The notes under the pieces are model-generated. The model saw nothing but the letters and a program-made list of their open reading frames with translations. It was not told the DNA's origin and did no database searches. Below are positions 18,813-28,637 of a stretch of DNA of 54,860 nucleotides, in pieces. Source of the stretch: Rhizobium sp. (GTDB lineage Bacteria; Pseudomonadota; Alphaproteobacteria; Rhizobiales; Rhizobiaceae). The translations under genes were made by a program, and so were the position numbers. Numbering within the stretch: the stretch's first letter is position 1; every line of letters starts with the position of its first letter. The DNA lies in NCBI GenBank assembly GCA_003527225.1, contig DPXQ01000077.1, positions 27,109-81,968 of the forward strand, written 5' to 3'.

Positions 18813-19976
18813 CTAGGGTGGGGGCGCGCGCGTCACCTTCAGAAGAGCCCCGTCTTCTTCATCGGTCAGGAGCAGAACGGAGCCGTCCGGCGCGACCTTC
18901 ACGTCGCGCAATCGCCCGAATTCTCCTTCGAAGATACGTTCTTCGTGAACAATCGCACCGCTTTCGTCCCGTTCGAGGCGGGCAAGTAGCTGATATTTCA
19001 GGGCTGCGACAAGAAAATTGCCCTCCCATTCCGGGAACATCGCGCCGTGATAGACGTCGATTGCGCCGGGGGCGATCGACGGATCCCAATAATGGAGCGG
19101 CTGCTCGAATCCTTCGGCTACCTGCCCGATGCCGATCTCGGCGCCGGAATAGTGCTTTCCGTAAGCGATGATCGGCCAGCCGTAATTCTTGCCCGCCTTC
19201 GGCTCGTTTACCTCGTCACCGCCGCGCGCGCCATGCTCGACGACGAAGAGCCGGCCACCAGCCGGGTCGATCACGATGCCCTGCGGATTGCGGTGACCGA
19301 CGGACCAGGTCTCCGCCATGCCTGCGCCGCTGCCCACAAACGGATTGTCGGAAGGAATACTGCCATCGGCATTGATATGAAGTATGGAGCCGGCATGGTC
19401 TTTCGGGTCCTGGGCGCGATCCATCTCGCCACGTTCGCCGATACCGAAGAAAAGGCTGCCGTCGGCGGCAATGGCGATGCGCGACCCGAAATGCAGGTCC
19501 GTGTCGGTAAAGCGGTTCATTTCAAAGAGCCTGGAGAGCTTTTCAAGGCGGTTTTGAGCCTCGTCGAGAACGGCACTGAACAGCGCCGTGCCCTGTCCGC
19601 CGGAGCCGGGGATAGAGGCTGTAAAGAAGAGCTTGCGGCTGTCCTTGAAATCGGGCGCAAGCGCGATGTCGAGCAAGCCGCCCTGTCCACCGGTATAGAT
19701 TTCCGGCAGCCCGGAGATTGGCTCGCCTTTCTGGCCGTTGCGGATGATGCGGAGCAGACCGGGACGTTCGCTGACGATATAGCCGCCGTCCGGAAGGATC
19801 TCGACGGACCACGGGTTTTCAAGGCCCGTGGCGATTTCCGTCACCTGGAGATTCACCTTCTGGGAGGGGTACTCGTTTGCTGCGGATGCACTGCTGCCGA
19901 AAGGCAGGTCTGGGCCGGTAGTCACCGCAAGCAGCGCCAGCAGCACGACCTTGTTCGGAAATCCTCTTTTCGGCAC
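18813..19976 (-). CDS. PQQ-dependent sugar (aldose) dehydrogenase family protein
   Basis: A 387-residue exported protein. GTG 19976 is chosen as start because GGGAGG lies 7 bases upstream and a signal peptide follows directly (KVVLLALLAVTTG...SSASAANEY). The mature part is a six-bladed propeller of the soluble glucose/aldose dehydrogenase type: GLENPWSVEILPDGGYIVSERPG, LLDIALAPDF, GIGERGEMDRAQD, SVGHRNPQGI and EHGARGGDEVN are the conserved blocks around the PQQ and calcium sites. It should oxidise sugars in the periplasm and pass electrons to the respiratory chain. PQQ synthesis genes are not in the window, so cofactor supply is unknown. Confidence 0.92.
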   Translation of the reverse strand: MPKRGFPNKVVLLALLAVTTGPDLPFGSSASAANEYPSQKVNLQVTEIATGLENPWSVEILPDGGYIVSERPGLLRIIRNGQKGEPISGLPEIYTGGQGGLLDIALAPDFKDSRKLFFTASIPGSGGQGTALFSAVLDEAQNRLEKLSRLFEMNRFTDTDLHFGSRIAIAADGSLFFGIGERGEMDRAQDPKDHAGSILHINADGSIPSDNPFVGSGAGMAETWSVGHRNPQGIVIDPAGGRLFVVEHGARGGDEVNEPKAGKNYGWPIIAYGKHYSGAEIGIGQVAEGFEQPLHYWDPSIAPGAIDVYHGAMFPEWEGNFLVAALKYQLLARLERDESGAIVHEERIFEGEFGRLRDVKVAPDGSVLLLTDEEDGALLKVTRAPPP

Positions 19977-20076
19977 GGAACTTCCTCCCTCGGCCGCACA
20001 AACCATCACGGTTCGAAGATATATTCGGGAAAATGCGGACAATTGACAAGCATCGGGTGCGACGAAGCGAAATAGG

Positions 20077-20319
20077 TCAATGAGTGGGTTGCCCATGGGG
20101 ATGGAGTGTGGCCATGTCTGCCCCGTCCCTTGCCGTCAGCAGGGCACTGCGCTGCGAAGGCAGCGCCGAGGTCAACGCCTTGGTCTTGAGTAGCAGCCCA
20201 TCTCCAATGAGGACGATCCCCCACAGACCGATGGCGGCAATCGCCACAGCGATCAACTTTTCCAGCGGGCCAAGGCGCTGCCAGACGCCTGGTCGCTTGC
20301 GGGGAGGTTCAGAACCCAC
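20077..20319 (-). CDS. Small membrane protein, hypothetical
   Basis: An 80-residue protein with one hydrophobic helix (about 20-45, KLIAVAIAAIGLWGIVLIGDGLLL) after a basic, proline-containing N-terminus (SEPPRKRPGVWQRLGPLEK). The GTG start overlaps the stop of the preceding gene by 11 bases and GGGAGG-like bases are absent, so translation is probably coupled to that gene. I recognise no family. The pairing with the two-helix protein at 20309-20881 suggests a small membrane complex, which is inference. Confidence 0.5.
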   Translation of the reverse strand: MGSEPPRKRPGVWQRLGPLEKLIAVAIAAIGLWGIVLIGDGLLLKTKALTSALPSQRSALLTARDGADMATLHPHGQPTH

Positions 20320-20881
20320 GGCGGCGGTCCTCCGCCTGGATCATATCCTTCAGGCTGCGGCGCCCGAGTGATAGCCCTGCGGCGGCCATCACCGCGAAAC
20401 AGACCATAATGATCCCCATGACGATACGTCGGTCAGCAAGGCCGGAGACTCGGGGCAGCTCGAAGCCGCGCTCGTCGCCGGTAAGAAATTCCGCAGTGGT
20501 GGAGGTCGAAGCGGTACTCATGGGACTTGTCGCAACGAGACCTGCCTCCCGGACCATCTGGCCGGCAATCGGGTTGCTGTCCGTTGTCCTCTCGCGACCG
20601 AAAACGGCGCTGGCAGCATCGGTGTTCAACCCGGACGCCTCGACGAGGGAAGCTGAATTGTTCGATCGCGAGAACGGTCCGCCTAAGTCCAGGTCGCTGG
20701 GAGTGACCGATGCTGCCAGTTGAGGCACGGGGATATGGGTAGTCTCGGCGCGGGCGGTCGCAGTCGTCAGGGATATCACGAGGAAGGCACAGGCAAGGAA
20801 CGCCGCGGTCACCACAAGTGCCGTCGCTAGGGATTTGCGAAACCTCGACAGAACGGTCTCTTCCTCGTTGTCCATAAACAT
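20309..20881 (-). CDS. Two-helix membrane protein, hypothetical
   Basis: A 190-residue protein. Start ATG 20881 has GAGGG 8-9 bases upstream; a second ATG two codons later is possible. Much longer forms of this open frame run antisense through the EAL gene and are rejected. The N-terminal helix (ATALVVTAAFLACAFLVISL, about 17-36) is followed by TTATARAETT, resembling a signal sequence or anchor. A polar, Ser/Thr-rich middle (about 40-145) leads to a second helix (IVMGIIMVCFAVMAAAGLSL) and a charged tail. The middle would be periplasmic. No family recognised; probably co-transcribed with the 80-residue gene it overlaps. Confidence 0.6.
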   Translation of the reverse strand: MFMDNEEETVLSRFRKSLATALVVTAAFLACAFLVISLTTATARAETTHIPVPQLAASVTPSDLDLGGPFSRSNNSASLVEASGLNTDAASAVFGRERTTDSNPIAGQMVREAGLVATSPMSTASTSTTAEFLTGDERGFELPRVSGLADRRIVMGIIMVCFAVMAAAGLSLGRRSLKDMIQAEDRRRGF

Positions 20882-21050
20882 GACCGGTACCCTCGGTACA
20901 AGAAATTCAAACCGTGAGAATATTGCGCTTGCTTTGTGGGCTTCTCGGGGACCGAATTGTGGCCATGGCGCGTATTTCTCATGGCAATAATATGGCAAGA
21001 GAGCGTGTGTTCGCAGGGCCTGGGGTTGTCTCCAAACAGCACCGAGTCTC

Positions 21051-21986
21051 CTAGCCCAGACGCTTTCCGAAGACCCGGGTTGGGCGTGGGCGCGTGCTAT
21101 CGGGAGGGCCGGAATCAAGGGGTCGGGTCTCCGGCGCTGTAACGCCGGCAAAAGCAGTAGCTTTCCTTTCCGGCGCCAACGGCAACAGCATTTCAGGAAA
21201 CCGCTCATTGAAGCTCGTGGGCGCGATTTCCGGACGGGCAAGGGCATAGCCCTGCAGCAGCGATACGCCGAACTCCTGACAGAGATCGACCTGCCACGTC
21301 TCTTCCAGGCGCTCGAAAATCGTCTCGGTTCCCGTATCGGACAACTGCCGCACGATGACCTTGAGCAGGGCGAAGCCGGCGGCGTTGTGCATGTAGTCCC
21401 GTACCCAGTCGCCATCCAACCGGACGAAGTCGGGCCGAAGCGTGCGTACCCGTTCCATATCCGTGTCGCCAGCGCCATAGTCGGAGAGCGAGATGCGGAA
21501 GCCCGCCTCGCGGAGGCGCTCGACGTTGCGTGCAAGTTCATCGGGGTCAACGGCGATAGCGCCGGAAATGTCGCAGATGATGCGACGCGGCTCAATGCCG
21601 GCTTCGTGTCCAGCAAGGCGAATGCGGTCGAATTCGAGGCGCAACCTTGCCGGATCGGGATAGAGCGACGGACTAAAGCTGACGAAGGCCAGCGCGCGGC
21701 TGCGATGCAGTATTCCGGTATTGAGAATATGGATGCTGCGGAGCAGGCTTTCGATTTCCGGCAAGTCCGCCGGATCGACCAGTGGAAAGAACTGCGCCGG
21801 CGTAAAGGGCTCACCGTTGCGGTCGGCTCGCACGAGCCCTTGGAACGAGTGGATGTCGAATACACTGCCGGACAAACGCCGGAAGACAGGCTGCAGAGCA
21901 GACTTCAGGACGAAGGGGCCGTAGGCCGTCGACCATGCACCGTCATCGCCTCGAACCATATTATTATAGATACTGTGTGTGTGCAT
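21051..21986 (-). CDS. EAL-domain protein with degenerate active site
   Basis: A 311-residue cytoplasmic protein covering one EAL domain (about 35-280) with a proline-rich tail. The fold is recognisable (PFTPAQFFPLVDPADLPEIE, GFRISLSDYGAG, RLDGDWV, LLQGYALARP). However, the residues that bind metal and c-di-GMP are changed: EALxR reads FQGLVR, the VNLS asparagine is Ser (VSFSPS), the E of ExTE is Asp (CDISG), DDFG is SDYG and KxD is RLD. It is therefore unlikely to hydrolyse c-di-GMP and may act as a receptor or a protein-interaction module. Start ATG 21986 is chosen over an upstream TTG; neither has a strong ribosome site. Confidence 0.88.
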   Translation of the reverse strand: MHTHSIYNNMVRGDDGAWSTAYGPFVLKSALQPVFRRLSGSVFDIHSFQGLVRADRNGEPFTPAQFFPLVDPADLPEIESLLRSIHILNTGILHRSRALAFVSFSPSLYPDPARLRLEFDRIRLAGHEAGIEPRRIICDISGAIAVDPDELARNVERLREAGFRISLSDYGAGDTDMERVRTLRPDFVRLDGDWVRDYMHNAAGFALLKVIVRQLSDTGTETIFERLEETWQVDLCQEFGVSLLQGYALARPEIAPTSFNERFPEMLLPLAPERKATAFAGVTAPETRPLDSGPPDSTRPRPTRVFGKRLG

Positions 21987-22153
21987 TCGTCTTTGCTCGC
22001 AGTGATGGAACGGCCCTTTGTCTGCAATCAATCCTACCAATCAAGACTTACCCGGGCACTAATCGAACCTCAAATGCCGAAAACATTGTCGTTCCCGGGT
22101 GCCTGGGGCGGTTTGCGCTTGAAACAAAGGGCTGATTTCGCCATAGAGCTTGA

Positions 22154-23413
<1,260 letters not shown>

Positions 23414-23437
23414 GCGCAACGCACCAAGGCCCAATTG

Positions 23438-23471
23438 AAAACGGGCGGTGGATCAATCCACCGCCCGTTTT
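23438..23471. terminator. Bidirectional Rho-independent terminator
   Basis: AAAACGGGCGGTGGAT (23438-23453) is perfectly complementary to ATCCACCGCCCGTTTT (23456-23471), giving a 16-bp stem with T runs on both strands. It ends aatA (plus) and the OpgC-like gene (minus), which converge here. Confidence 0.88.
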
Positions 23472-23498
23472 CTTTGTTCAGAATACCAGTCCTCGGCC

Positions 23499-24680
23499 CT
23501 ACGTCGCTGTTGCCGGTGACGGTAGCCATCTCTCGCGTTCCCGGTAGAGCGCCGGCAAGCTGAGCAGGGCCACGCAAAATACTGCGATCGCGGTCTTGGT
23601 GATCTGCGAGAACTCCGGCGTCTTGCCGTCGATGTAATAGACCATGAAGACAATGAGGACGTGCCACACATAGACCTGCAGGGAGTGACGGCCGAGCAGT
23701 TGCAGGTAGCGAAAGCTGAATACGGCGGTGACGAGGCTTGCCGTCTTGCGAATGCGGCTGTCTCGATGTCGGGGGCCGGCGATCAGGAGCCATGCCATCC
23801 CCGTGGCAAGCGCCGCGAAGTTGATCAGGTAAACCGGACCGAAATCGGCGCGGATTTCCAGAGTGCCGAATTTCTCCAGCACAAATCCGGGCAGCATGTC
23901 ATAGGCGGTTGCGATGCGAAGAGGCAGGAAGAAGATGAGAATGGTCAGTGCGGCCTTGGGAATGAGCGTCCTTTCGGGGCTGAAGACCTTATGCCACTCG
24001 ATCTTGTTGACAGCCGTCAGCGATCCGGCAATCAATCCGGAGAAGAAGACAATCTGCCAGCCGAGCAGGTTGAAGCTGACCCTCAGTCCTTCGCTGTCGG
24101 GCGCGCCGAGCCAGGAGTCGATTGGATAGGTGACTATCCGGTGGAGGCCGAGCTGCCCGGCCATCCAGACCACCAGCGACCCGATGGCCACCATGGTCCA
24201 GCGATTGGTGATGCAGAGCCAGATCAGCATCGGCGCAAAGATCATATAGATGATATATTGCGGCAGGATATCCATGAAGGTCGGCTGGAACAGGAATGCC
24301 GCAATGGCAGCCAGTCTGAGCGGGTCGTCGAGGTGGGTTTCGCCGAGCCAGTTCTGCCAGATGGCGGTTGCGCCAGGCAGCAAGAGGCGGGCCAGAAGAA
24401 CAACCAGAATGATCCCCATCGCGTAGCGATACAGTTCCAGCGCACGCGCCCATATCTTGTCTCGGCCGGCCTCATATCCGCTTTTCAGCATCCTACGGGC
24501 ATAGACCATGCCGACGAGAAGGCCCGACAGGAATACGAAACCCTGAGCATCTTCCACGAAGGTCAGTTGGCGGTGGTTGATCTCCACGAGCCAATAGCCA
24601 CCGGCGAAAATGAGATGGTTAAGCAGCATGAAGACAAGGAAATAACCACGCATCCCGTCGAGAATGTCGAGTCTCTTCAC
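23499..24680 (-). CDS. OpgC-family membrane protein
   Basis: A 393-residue protein with about ten hydrophobic helices. GTG 24680 is chosen (GGAG 9 bases upstream), giving the family N-terminus KRLDILDGMRGYFLVFMLLNH. The block FVFLSGLLVGMVYARRM and the late LQLLGRHSLQVYVWHVL segment fit the OpgC/acyltransferase-3 relatives. OpgC succinylates osmoregulated periplasmic glucans in some bacteria; in rhizobia several paralogues exist, so substrate here is uncertain. It faces aatA across a shared terminator and is divergent from the DUF2188 gene with 262 bases between. Confidence 0.88.
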   Translation of the reverse strand: MKRLDILDGMRGYFLVFMLLNHLIFAGGYWLVEINHRQLTFVEDAQGFVFLSGLLVGMVYARRMLKSGYEAGRDKIWARALELYRYAMGIILVVLLARLLLPGATAIWQNWLGETHLDDPLRLAAIAAFLFQPTFMDILPQYIIYMIFAPMLIWLCITNRWTMVAIGSLVVWMAGQLGLHRIVTYPIDSWLGAPDSEGLRVSFNLLGWQIVFFSGLIAGSLTAVNKIEWHKVFSPERTLIPKAALTILIFFLPLRIATAYDMLPGFVLEKFGTLEIRADFGPVYLINFAALATGMAWLLIAGPRHRDSRIRKTASLVTAVFSFRYLQLLGRHSLQVYVWHVLIVFMVYYIDGKTPEFSQITKTAIAVFCVALLSLPALYRERERWLPSPATAT

Positions 24681-24942
24681 AGTTCCGACTCCAAGGTTTG
24701 CCCTCCCCGCGGGGCACAAATCACTCGCATCATGTCGATAATGCGGCGACCCGGTCTCCAGGACGGATGTCGCGACGGCAAAACGGGAAATGCACAGAAA
24801 GGTTCCCGACACCGAACGAATATGGGCACGGTCCGGGCTCTCGGATTGCCGAATCAATGCTTCCTTGCCTCGAGTTTGCAGATCGCCAGCTTTGATGAGA
24901 TAGTGTTTGGGGAGAGGAGCAGACCGGAGCGAGGAGACGTGC

Positions 24943-25209
24943 ATGGTCAAGGTCACCTACGAAATCGTACCGCATGACGGCGGCTGGGCCTACAAGCTCG
25001 GCGATGTCTTTTCCGAGACTTTTGCCAGTCACGATGAGGCTTTGGAAGCCGCACGGATTGTCATCCTTGAGCAGCAGGTCGGCGACGAGCCTGTCGAGAT
25101 CAGCTACCAGGATGAGAAGGGCAAATGGCACGAGGAATATAGCGACGGGGGCGATCGGCCCGAGACAGAAGTTGTCGATCGCTTCAATTCCGGTGAGACG
25201 CCCGCCTAG
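24943..25209 (+). CDS. DUF2188 domain-containing protein
   Basis: An 88-residue protein. Start ATG 24943 follows GGAGACG; an upstream start at 24907 adds 12 non-conserved residues. The core is the short beta-beta-alpha unit of DUF2188: YEIVPHDGGWAYKLGDVFSETFASHDEALEAARIV. The C-terminal third is acidic (DEKGKWHEEYSDGGDRPETEV). Function unknown; cytoplasmic by absence of signals. It is monocistronic and meets a short minus-strand frame tail to tail at CTAG. Confidence 0.85.
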   Translation: MVKVTYEIVPHDGGWAYKLGDVFSETFASHDEALEAARIVILEQQVGDEPVEISYQDEKGKWHEEYSDGGDRPETEVVDRFNSGETPA

Positions 25210-25352
25210 CGATGGTCCTCCGGTTCGTGACCGAGGAATTCCCGACGCCCGGATTCGAGAGTCTCTTCAATACGGTACCAGCTTTCGCTTACCTTCCTGG
25301 AGAGGGGGCAATCCATTTTGTGAAGTGCTTCAAGTACTGATTCAAGTTGCAT
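25206..25352 (-). CDS. Possible small protein (48 residues)
   Basis: A 48-codon frame from ATG 25352, helical and charged (ESVLEALHKMDCPLSRKVSE, then RIEETLESGRREFLG). It shares its stop region CTAG with the DUF2188 gene and lies about 50 bases downstream of the LysR gene on the same strand. The ribosome site is weak and no family is recognised, so this is a candidate only. The amino-acid pattern looks less random than the frames around it. Confidence 0.3.
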   Translation of the reverse strand: MQLESVLEALHKMDCPLSRKVSESWYRIEETLESGRREFLGHEPEDHR

Positions 25353-25401
25353 CGCCACGTCCGATCTTTGCTCGTTCAGATACGGTCCGACCCAACAATG
25401 C

Positions 25402-26295
25402 CTATTGTGCGATGTAGTCCAGCAGGCCCGCGACAAGCGCGTCGAAGGTTACGCGGCAGCGCGGAGCGGTCTTCAGGTTTTCATGCATGACGATGAAAGT
25501 TTCCAGAGACAGGTCGAGGGCGCCCGGCAATACCGGAACCAGGTCGGGATCGCGGTGGGCAAGCGCGTTCTGGCACATCCCGATACCGCAGCCCGCGCGG
25601 ATGGCCGCGAGCTGGGCGAGATTGCTGTCGGTGCGCAGGGCGAAATGGGTTGCGGCAATTTCCGGTCTGTCCTTCAGCATGGCGCGGACATAGGCAAGTT
25701 CCCGGTCGAAGCCGATCAGCCGATGTCTGGAAAGTTCGTTCAGGCTGGCCGGCGTGCCATGGCTCTCAAGATAGCGCCGATGCGCATGGAGGCCGAGCGG
25801 TATCTTTCCGATCCTACGGCTGACGAGCGCGCCCTGTTTGGGGGCGACCATACGCACCGCCACATCGGCTTCCTGCTTCAGCAGATCCTCGACTTCGTCG
25901 GACAGCGAAAGCTCGATCTCGAGTTCCGGGTGCAATTTCTGCAGATTGGCGATGATGGGCGGCAGGACCTCGACACCGATCACTTCGCTGGCGCTGATGC
26001 GCACCGTGCCGGTGACGGCGTCGGGGCGACTTGACGCCGTGCGCAACAACGTGGCCGCCGCTGCCGCCATCGTCTCGGCGTAGGGCTTCATCTGCAAGGC
26101 GGTTTCGGTCGGAAGCAGACCTTGCTGTGTTCTCAGGAACAGGCGCGCGCCGCTCCCCTCTTCCAATGCATCGATGTGGCGGCCGACCGTCGGCTGTGTG
26201 AGGCCGAGCGCACGGGCCGCTCCCGAGAGGGAGCCTTCCTGCAGGACTGCGAGGAAGGTGCAGTAGTAGTCCCAGGATGCCACGGTATCGCTCAT
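25402..26295 (-). CDS. LysR family transcriptional regulator
   Basis: A 297-residue regulator. N-terminal winged helix (about 8-65) with GSLSGAARALGLTQPTVGRHIDALEE, then the co-inducer domain with GTVRISASEVIGVEVLPPII and a C-terminal IRAGCGIGMCQNALA. The start MSDTVASWDYY at 26295 is the usual length; upstream in-frame codons are AT-rich and noise-like. It is divergent from the SDR-like gene, with 95 bases between; a dyad ATATA...TATAT at 26294-26309 overlaps the start codon and is a candidate LysR site. Probably controls the divergent gene and itself. Ligand unknown. Confidence 0.92.
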   Translation of the reverse strand: MSDTVASWDYYCTFLAVLQEGSLSGAARALGLTQPTVGRHIDALEEGSGARLFLRTQQGLLPTETALQMKPYAETMAAAAATLLRTASSRPDAVTGTVRISASEVIGVEVLPPIIANLQKLHPELEIELSLSDEVEDLLKQEADVAVRMVAPKQGALVSRRIGKIPLGLHAHRRYLESHGTPASLNELSRHRLIGFDRELAYVRAMLKDRPEIAATHFALRTDSNLAQLAAIRAGCGIGMCQNALAHRDPDLVPVLPGALDLSLETFIVMHENLKTAPRCRVTFDALVAGLLDYIAQ

Positions 26296-26390
26296 ATAAA
26301 TCTGTATATCAAATAGAGAAAAATAGACAATTCCGTATGTCATCACTCGCGTGGATACTTCTGTGATCGAAATCAGTCGGGAGCCAAGTC

Positions 26391-27413
26391 ATGACGGAAG
26401 ACAGGAAGAAATCACCCCCCGTGGCTCTCGTTCTGGGGGCGACGGGTGGCATCGGCGGCGCGATGACGGAGAAGCTCATCGAGCGTGGTTACGCGGTACG
26501 TGCACTTCACAGGAACGCGGCCGCGAGAGCGCGGAACAATCCCGCGATTGATTGGGTGCAGGGGGATGCGATGGACCGTCAAGACGTCATTCGTGCCGCC
26601 CAGGGTGTCGCTCTCATCGTGCACGCGGTTAATCCGCCGGGCTATCGCAACTGGGGCCAGTTGGTGCTGCCGATGATCGTCAACACCATCGCGGCCGCCC
26701 GGGCCGTTGGCGCCAGCATTCTGATGCCGGGGACCGTCTACAATTTCGGGCCGGACGCTTTCCCCGTCCTGAGGGAGGAGAGCCCGCAGCATCCTGTTAC
26801 CGTCAAGGGGAGGATCCGTGTCGAGCTGGAGAAACGGCTCGAGGCCGCGTCCGGCGATGGCGTTCGGGTCATCATCGTCAGGGCAGGGGACTTCTTCGGT
26901 CCCGGCGCCGGCAACAACTGGTTCGCTCAAGGACTGGTCAAGGCCGGGAAGCCGCTCGCCTTTGTCACCACTCCCGGTGAAACTGGTGTCGGGCATCAGT
27001 GGGCCTATCTGCCGGATGTTGCCGAGACGATGATGCAGCTTGTGGAACGTTCTGATCGCCTGCCGGTCTTTGCGCGTTTCCACATGGATGGATTTTATGA
27101 CGTCGACGGAATGCAGCTAGCGGCTTCGATCCGTCGGATCATTGGCAAGCCGGACCTGAAGATCAAGCGCTTTCCATGGCTGTTGGTGCGTCTGGCGTCG
27201 CCCTTCGTGCCGCTCTTCCGGGAACTCGGAGAGATGCGTTACCTGTGGCGCGAACCATTGCGGATGGACAATGCGCGGCTTGTAGAGGTGCTCGGTGCAG
27301 AGCCGCAGACCCCGATCGATGTGGCTGTCGCACAGACGCTCTCAAGTCTCGGATGTCTTGATGCAGGAGCGGGAGATCAGGCTCCGTCTTTGATCGCAGA
27401 GGCGATTGGCTAG
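26391..27413 (+). CDS. NAD(P)-binding SDR-type (epimerase-like) protein
   Basis: A 340-residue Rossmann-fold protein. The dinucleotide motif LGATGGIGGAMTEKL (about 15-29) matches atypical extended SDRs; VNPPGYRNWGQLVLPMI and PGTVYNFGPDAFP follow. The usual YxxxK catalytic pair is not clearly seen: the corresponding block reads HPVTVKGRIRVELEKRL, keeping a Lys but no Tyr, so catalysis may differ or be lost. A LysR gene is divergent next to it and probably controls it. The start has GGAGCCAAG upstream. Substrate unknown. Confidence 0.87.
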   Translation: MTEDRKKSPPVALVLGATGGIGGAMTEKLIERGYAVRALHRNAAARARNNPAIDWVQGDAMDRQDVIRAAQGVALIVHAVNPPGYRNWGQLVLPMIVNTIAAARAVGASILMPGTVYNFGPDAFPVLREESPQHPVTVKGRIRVELEKRLEAASGDGVRVIIVRAGDFFGPGAGNNWFAQGLVKAGKPLAFVTTPGETGVGHQWAYLPDVAETMMQLVERSDRLPVFARFHMDGFYDVDGMQLAASIRRIIGKPDLKIKRFPWLLVRLASPFVPLFRELGEMRYLWREPLRMDNARLVEVLGAEPQTPIDVAVAQTLSSLGCLDAGAGDQAPSLIAEAIG

Positions 27414-27470
27414 GCGGATCTGCATTCGCAGGATACCCCGCCGGGGTCGGCTGGGTATCCCATGCTGCCT

Positions 27471-28583
27471 TCAGTCGAGGAAGGGGTAGTCCGTGTAGCC
27501 TTCTGCGCCGCCGCCATAGAACGTGTTGCGGTTCGGCGTGTTCAGAGGGGCATCCTCTTTCAGCCGGCGCACCAGATCCGGATTGGCGATGAACTGCTTG
27601 CCGAAGGAGACCATGTCGGCTCTGCCCGAGGCGACGGTCTCGATCGCCATAGCGCGGTCGTAGCTGTTGTTTACCATCCAGACTGCCTTGCCGCCCTTTT
27701 CGCGATAGGCGGACTTCATGCCGGCCCAGTCGAAGGGCTGGCTTCCTTGTTGAAAATCGCGATCGCCACCGGTCGCCCCTTCGATTACGTGGATGAAGGC
27801 GAGGTTGTGGGCGGCCAGTTTCTCGACGAGATAGTTGAAGAGCGGCTGTGGATCCGGGTCGGACACGTCATTGGAAGGCGTCACCGGCGATATGCGGATG
27901 CCAGTTTTACGACCGCCGATCTCCTTGGCGATGGCTTCCACCACCTCCAGCGCGAGACGGGTGCGGTTTTCGATCGAGCCGCCATAGGCATCGGTGCGGT
28001 GGTTGCTTCCCGCCCGCAGGAACTGATCGATCAGGTAGCCGTTGGCGGCATGGATCTCGACCGCGTCGAAACCGGCATCGATGGCGTCGCGTGCGGCGCG
28101 GCGATAGTCCTCAACAATGCCCGGGATTTCAGAGAGCTCGAGCGCGCGGGGTTCGGACGTCTCGACGAATGCGCCTGTGCCGTCCTCGTCGATGAGATAG
28201 GTCTTGGATTTTGCCCGTATCGCCGAGGGGGCGACAGGTTTTGCGCCATTCGGCTGCAGCGATGTGTGGGATACGCGGCCAACGTGCCAGAGCTGGGCTG
28301 CAATATGCCCGCCAGCCTCGTGGACCGCGCCCGTCACGCGTTTCCATCCCTCTAGCGCTTCAGGCGTATAGAGGCCAGGCACCTGGGCGTATCCCTGACC
28401 TTGCTGAGTGATCGCCGTGCCCTCACTGATCAGAAGGCCGGCCGCGGAGCGTTGCTTGTAATAGATCATGTTGAGATCGTTCGGAATATTGCCCGGAGAA
28501 CGGTTGCGGGTAAGCGGTGCCATGGCGATGCGGTTGGGGAGCGTCATATCGCCGACGGTGATCGGATCGAAGAGCGAGGTCAT
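27471..28583 (-). CDS. NADH:flavin oxidoreductase, old yellow enzyme family (NemA-like)
   Basis: A 370-residue FMN barrel enzyme. Start ATG 28583 has AAGG upstream and gives the family opening SLFDPITVGDMTLPNRIAMAPLTRNR. Other signatures: QLWHVGRVSH, and HAANGYLIDQFLRAGSNHRTDAYGGSIENR with the substrate-binding His/Asn pair (HAAN). Such enzymes reduce electrophilic alkenes, N-ethylmaleimide, nitroesters or nitroaromatics with NAD(P)H. An ArsR-type regulator gene ends 54 bases upstream on the same strand, so the pair is a regulator-enzyme operon. Physiological substrate unknown. Confidence 0.95.
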   Translation of the reverse strand: MTSLFDPITVGDMTLPNRIAMAPLTRNRSPGNIPNDLNMIYYKQRSAAGLLISEGTAITQQGQGYAQVPGLYTPEALEGWKRVTGAVHEAGGHIAAQLWHVGRVSHTSLQPNGAKPVAPSAIRAKSKTYLIDEDGTGAFVETSEPRALELSEIPGIVEDYRRAARDAIDAGFDAVEIHAANGYLIDQFLRAGSNHRTDAYGGSIENRTRLALEVVEAIAKEIGGRKTGIRISPVTPSNDVSDPDPQPLFNYLVEKLAAHNLAFIHVIEGATGGDRDFQQGSQPFDWAGMKSAYREKGGKAVWMVNNSYDRAMAIETVASGRADMVSFGKQFIANPDLVRRLKEDAPLNTPNRNTFYGGGAEGYTDYPFLD

Positions 28584-28637
28584 GGAAAGCCTTTCCTGAT
28601 GAGAAACGGTACGGGATAGCACCGGGGAGGGGAAGAG

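Noticed and set aside
20309..21865. 518-codon version of the two-helix membrane protein
   Set aside because: The upstream ~330 codons lie on the same strand as the EAL gene in another frame and read as low-complexity noise; the start at 20881 has a good ribosome site.
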